Shown here one piece after another: positions 8,201 through 8,856 of a stretch of DNA of 8,856 nt. The translations under genes and the position numbers were made by a program. Under the pieces are notes generated by a model. That model saw only the letters and a program-made list of their open reading frames with translations, searched no databases and was not told the origin of the DNA. Every line of letters begins with the position of its first letter. The stretch's first letter is position 1. Where the stretch lies: contig JAQBZS010000235.1 of NCBI GenBank assembly GCA_027622115.1, positions 1 through 8,856 of the forward strand, given 5' to 3'. This DNA comes from Planctomycetota bacterium. GTDB taxonomy: Bacteria; Planctomycetota; Planctomycetia; Planctomycetales; Planctomycetaceae.

Positions 8201-8619
8201 ACGCTGATCACGGGAAGTTGCGGCTCGATCTTGCGAATCGTGACCTGTTCCATGTCGTCGGGCAGATCCTGGACGGCGTCGATCTGATTCTGCATCTCTT
8301 GCATCAGGACATCGACGTCGTCCACGTCATTGAACAGCGTAACGATGCTGGTACTGATGCCCTCGGAGACCGTCGAATCCACTTGCTCGACGCCTTCGAC
8401 GTCCCGCACAGCTTCTTCGAGTTTGATCGTGACGGCTTTCTCGAGTTCCTCGGGCTGCACGCCGGGATGCACCGCAGCCACCATCAGCTTGTCCGGCCGA
8501 GACTCGGGAAACATCTCGCGAACCAGCGTCAAAGAAAACGCGGCACCGGCCACCAGGACAACGAGCATCATCATGTTGACGAGCACGTGGTTCTTAACAC
8601 TGAAAGACGGAAGCGACAT
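5275..8619 (-). CDS. Efflux RND transporter permease subunit (AcrB-like superfamily)
   Basis: This 1114-residue inner-membrane pump has RND architecture: TM1 at ~12-32, a first porter/docking loop to ~370, TM2-TM6 at about 376-391, 395-416, 422-443, 470-489 and 500-523, TM7 at ~590-612, a second large loop, then TM8-TM12. TM4 carries IIVDDAIVIGEN with Asp438/Asp439, matching the proton-relay Asp pair of AcrB. In TM10 the position of AcrB's relay Lys appears to be Asn996 (IIVNDSLVLVDF), as in a sizeable RND subgroup. Before TM2, ~311-349 looks longer than usual. I start at ATG 8619 because MSLPSFSVKNHVLVN is a standard RND opening; the alternative ATG at 8727 adds 36 residues of non-RND sequence over DNA rich in inverted repeats. 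No good Shine-Dalgarno precedes either. No fusion protein or outer-membrane channel gene is in the window. The family is certain, the substrate unknown. Confidence 0.95.
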   Translation of the reverse strand: MSLPSFSVKNHVLVNMMMLVVLVAGAAFSLTLVREMFPESRPDKLMVAAVHPGVQPEELEKAVTIKLEEAVRDVEGVEQVDSTVSEGISTSIVTLFNDVDDVDVLMQEMQNQIDAVQDLPDDMEQVTIRKIEPQLPVISVAIFGDGGEGADPADRHRRLKRAARNLREELLQLPGVSKIQITGARGDEISVEVRPDKLLEYDITFDEIADAIRASNLDVSGGQLKGSRTSMAVRTLGELNRGVDLEELVVRNLADGRKLRLRDVAVIRDEFVESDLESYFNGKPGMNCVVYKNKSQDAIRIARVVKAYIRGKQNADYGLDDSFVTKFLQNIGVEPNTRAIYEASRGTPFQHGFDVALHTDLARFVEGRLDLMTRNGQVGLVLVLISLNLFLNWRVAWWAAVGLVVSFLGTFIVMWMYGASINLLSMFGLIIVLGIIVDDAIVIGENIYRHVEAGEPPMRAAIKGAEEVMWPVIIAVLTTMAAFAPLFFIRGQIGDFMAELPLVVIAALTVSLIEALIVLPAHLSRLPSKAQVEAKRRKLSSRDHRIHVWWNSVMQLQHRFMQHGVLDPYERFLRLALRWRYLTLAISVSLLIMTGGLVAGGIVENVMMQKMDSESLICNLEMPVGTTADRTRGVIEQINEFARPAATPEVLNIQSFVAQQYDLQGAGAMGSLNQSHLGQFVVELQTADAREAQGLRSSTEVVTEFREKSRKLAGINSVTWQEMNGGPGGRDIHIRVSGSNFAETREVVEKLKQELDNYEGVFDLDDDLDKGKREAQLRLRESARPTGITEAMLGHHVRAALFGREARRLTRNREDVKIMVRYPQFYRTSIHNLEAMRIPTPMLDGKRGWVPLGEVAGVTEADAYTSIQRSKFERSVTIFGNIDDEVANTGEILDKVQKVFDERIAPLHPTVKIELLGQFEETRKAFGSLTLAFPVALLLIYMLLAGLFRSYMQPLIVMLAIPFGLLGAIVGHWITGNPFTILSKIGMVALTGIIVNDSLVLVDFINRRIRDGVGDFEASVQGARLRLRAILLTTLTTAAGLTPLMFETSFQAKFLIPMAVTLTFGLIFATALTLVIVPTLNLIYLDIRQRFGGHPFQNRDQAFDELEEESMRGE

Positions 8620-8654
8620 GAGCGATTGGATCCAGCGGGAAAAATACGTCCGCG

Positions 8655-8676
8655 ACTGCGTGTCACACGACGCAGT
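8655..8676. repeat. Inverted repeat just upstream of the RND gene, candidate operator or leader hairpin
   Basis: ACTGCGT (8655-8661) and ACGCAGT (8670-8676) are perfect 7-bp arms around an 8-nt spacer. A second, overlapping dyad, CGTGT-C-ACACG, covers 8659-8669. The element lies 36-57 bp before the preferred start codon, where a repressor site for an efflux gene is often found. Two-fold symmetry of this size suits a dimeric regulator, but a transcript hairpin is equally possible. It would be coding if the 8727 start were used. Confidence 0.45.
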
Positions 8677-8743
8677 GATGCGGAAGACGCGGCTCGCACA
8701 GTCTGCCAGGATCCAAGTCACCGGCATAGCTCGTCAAATCGCG

Positions 8744-8825
8744 TTGGTAACCAAGCTTCCGGCTCTCCGCCGGTCCCGTGCCACCTATTCCGAAATTCGG
8801 TTGCGCCGGGCACCAACACCCGGCG
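8744..8825. repeat. Cluster of four inverted repeats in upstream intergenic DNA
   Basis: Four dyads follow closely: TTGGT-A-ACCAA (8744-8754); CCGGC and GCCGG around TCTCC (8759-8773); CCGAA-A-TTCGG (8790-8800); and CGCCGGG and CCCGGCG around an 8-nt loop (8804-8825). No open frame with a recognisable product covers them, and no T-tract marks a terminator. The arrangement is what one expects of a dispersed, structured intergenic repeat, and it seems familiar to me from planctomycete genomes, but that is memory only. The rest of 8620-8856 shows nothing further; the upstream gene must lie beyond the window. Confidence 0.5.
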
Positions 8826-8856
8826 TTCGCGGACACCGCTCTCCACCGACGTGGGG

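Overview
The window looks like chromosomal DNA from a planctomycete, most likely a Pirellulales or Rhodopirellula-type organism. This rests on recalled resemblance, not a search. The supports are a three-gene set that I associate with planctomycetes (ABC ATPase, ABC-2 permease with a large extracytoplasmic domain, membrane-anchored TPR-like protein), the style of the RND pump, moderately GC-rich DNA, weak Shine-Dalgarno signals, and GC-rich hairpins in the intergenic DNA. No RNA gene, transposase, integrase or CRISPR array is visible.

Layout. Bases 1-312 (+ strand) hold the end of a broken type I restriction enzyme R subunit. The PD-(D/E)xK nuclease core is readable, but homology stops near base 255 and a short unrelated tail runs to a stop at 310-312. 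Everything else is on the minus strand and reads right to left. First comes a full-length RND efflux permease (best start 8619, stop 5275). A 452-bp non-coding gap with several dyads and a short direct repeat follows (4823-5274). Then come an ABC ATPase (4822-3902), a 102-bp gap, an ABC-2 type permease (3799-2009), and a membrane-anchored protein (2012-330) whose ATG overlaps the permease stop as ATGA. That last gene converges on the hsdR remnant with 17 bp between stop codons. Bases 8620-8856, upstream of the pump, carry no convincing gene but five inverted repeats.

How the genes work together. The ATPase, permease and anchored protein read as one transcription unit. The first two should form an ABC-2 exporter-like complex. 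The third, translationally coupled to the permease, has one N-terminal membrane segment and is probably a partner of the permease's large extracytoplasmic domain. The substrate is unknown. The RND permease is a separate unit, and no membrane-fusion protein or outer-membrane channel is present here.

I do not see a clearly new defence or mobile system. The best leads are a winged-helix-like segment that seems inserted in the TPR-like protein, the abrupt end of hsdR inside its nuclease domain, and the structured intergenic DNA on either side of the pump gene.
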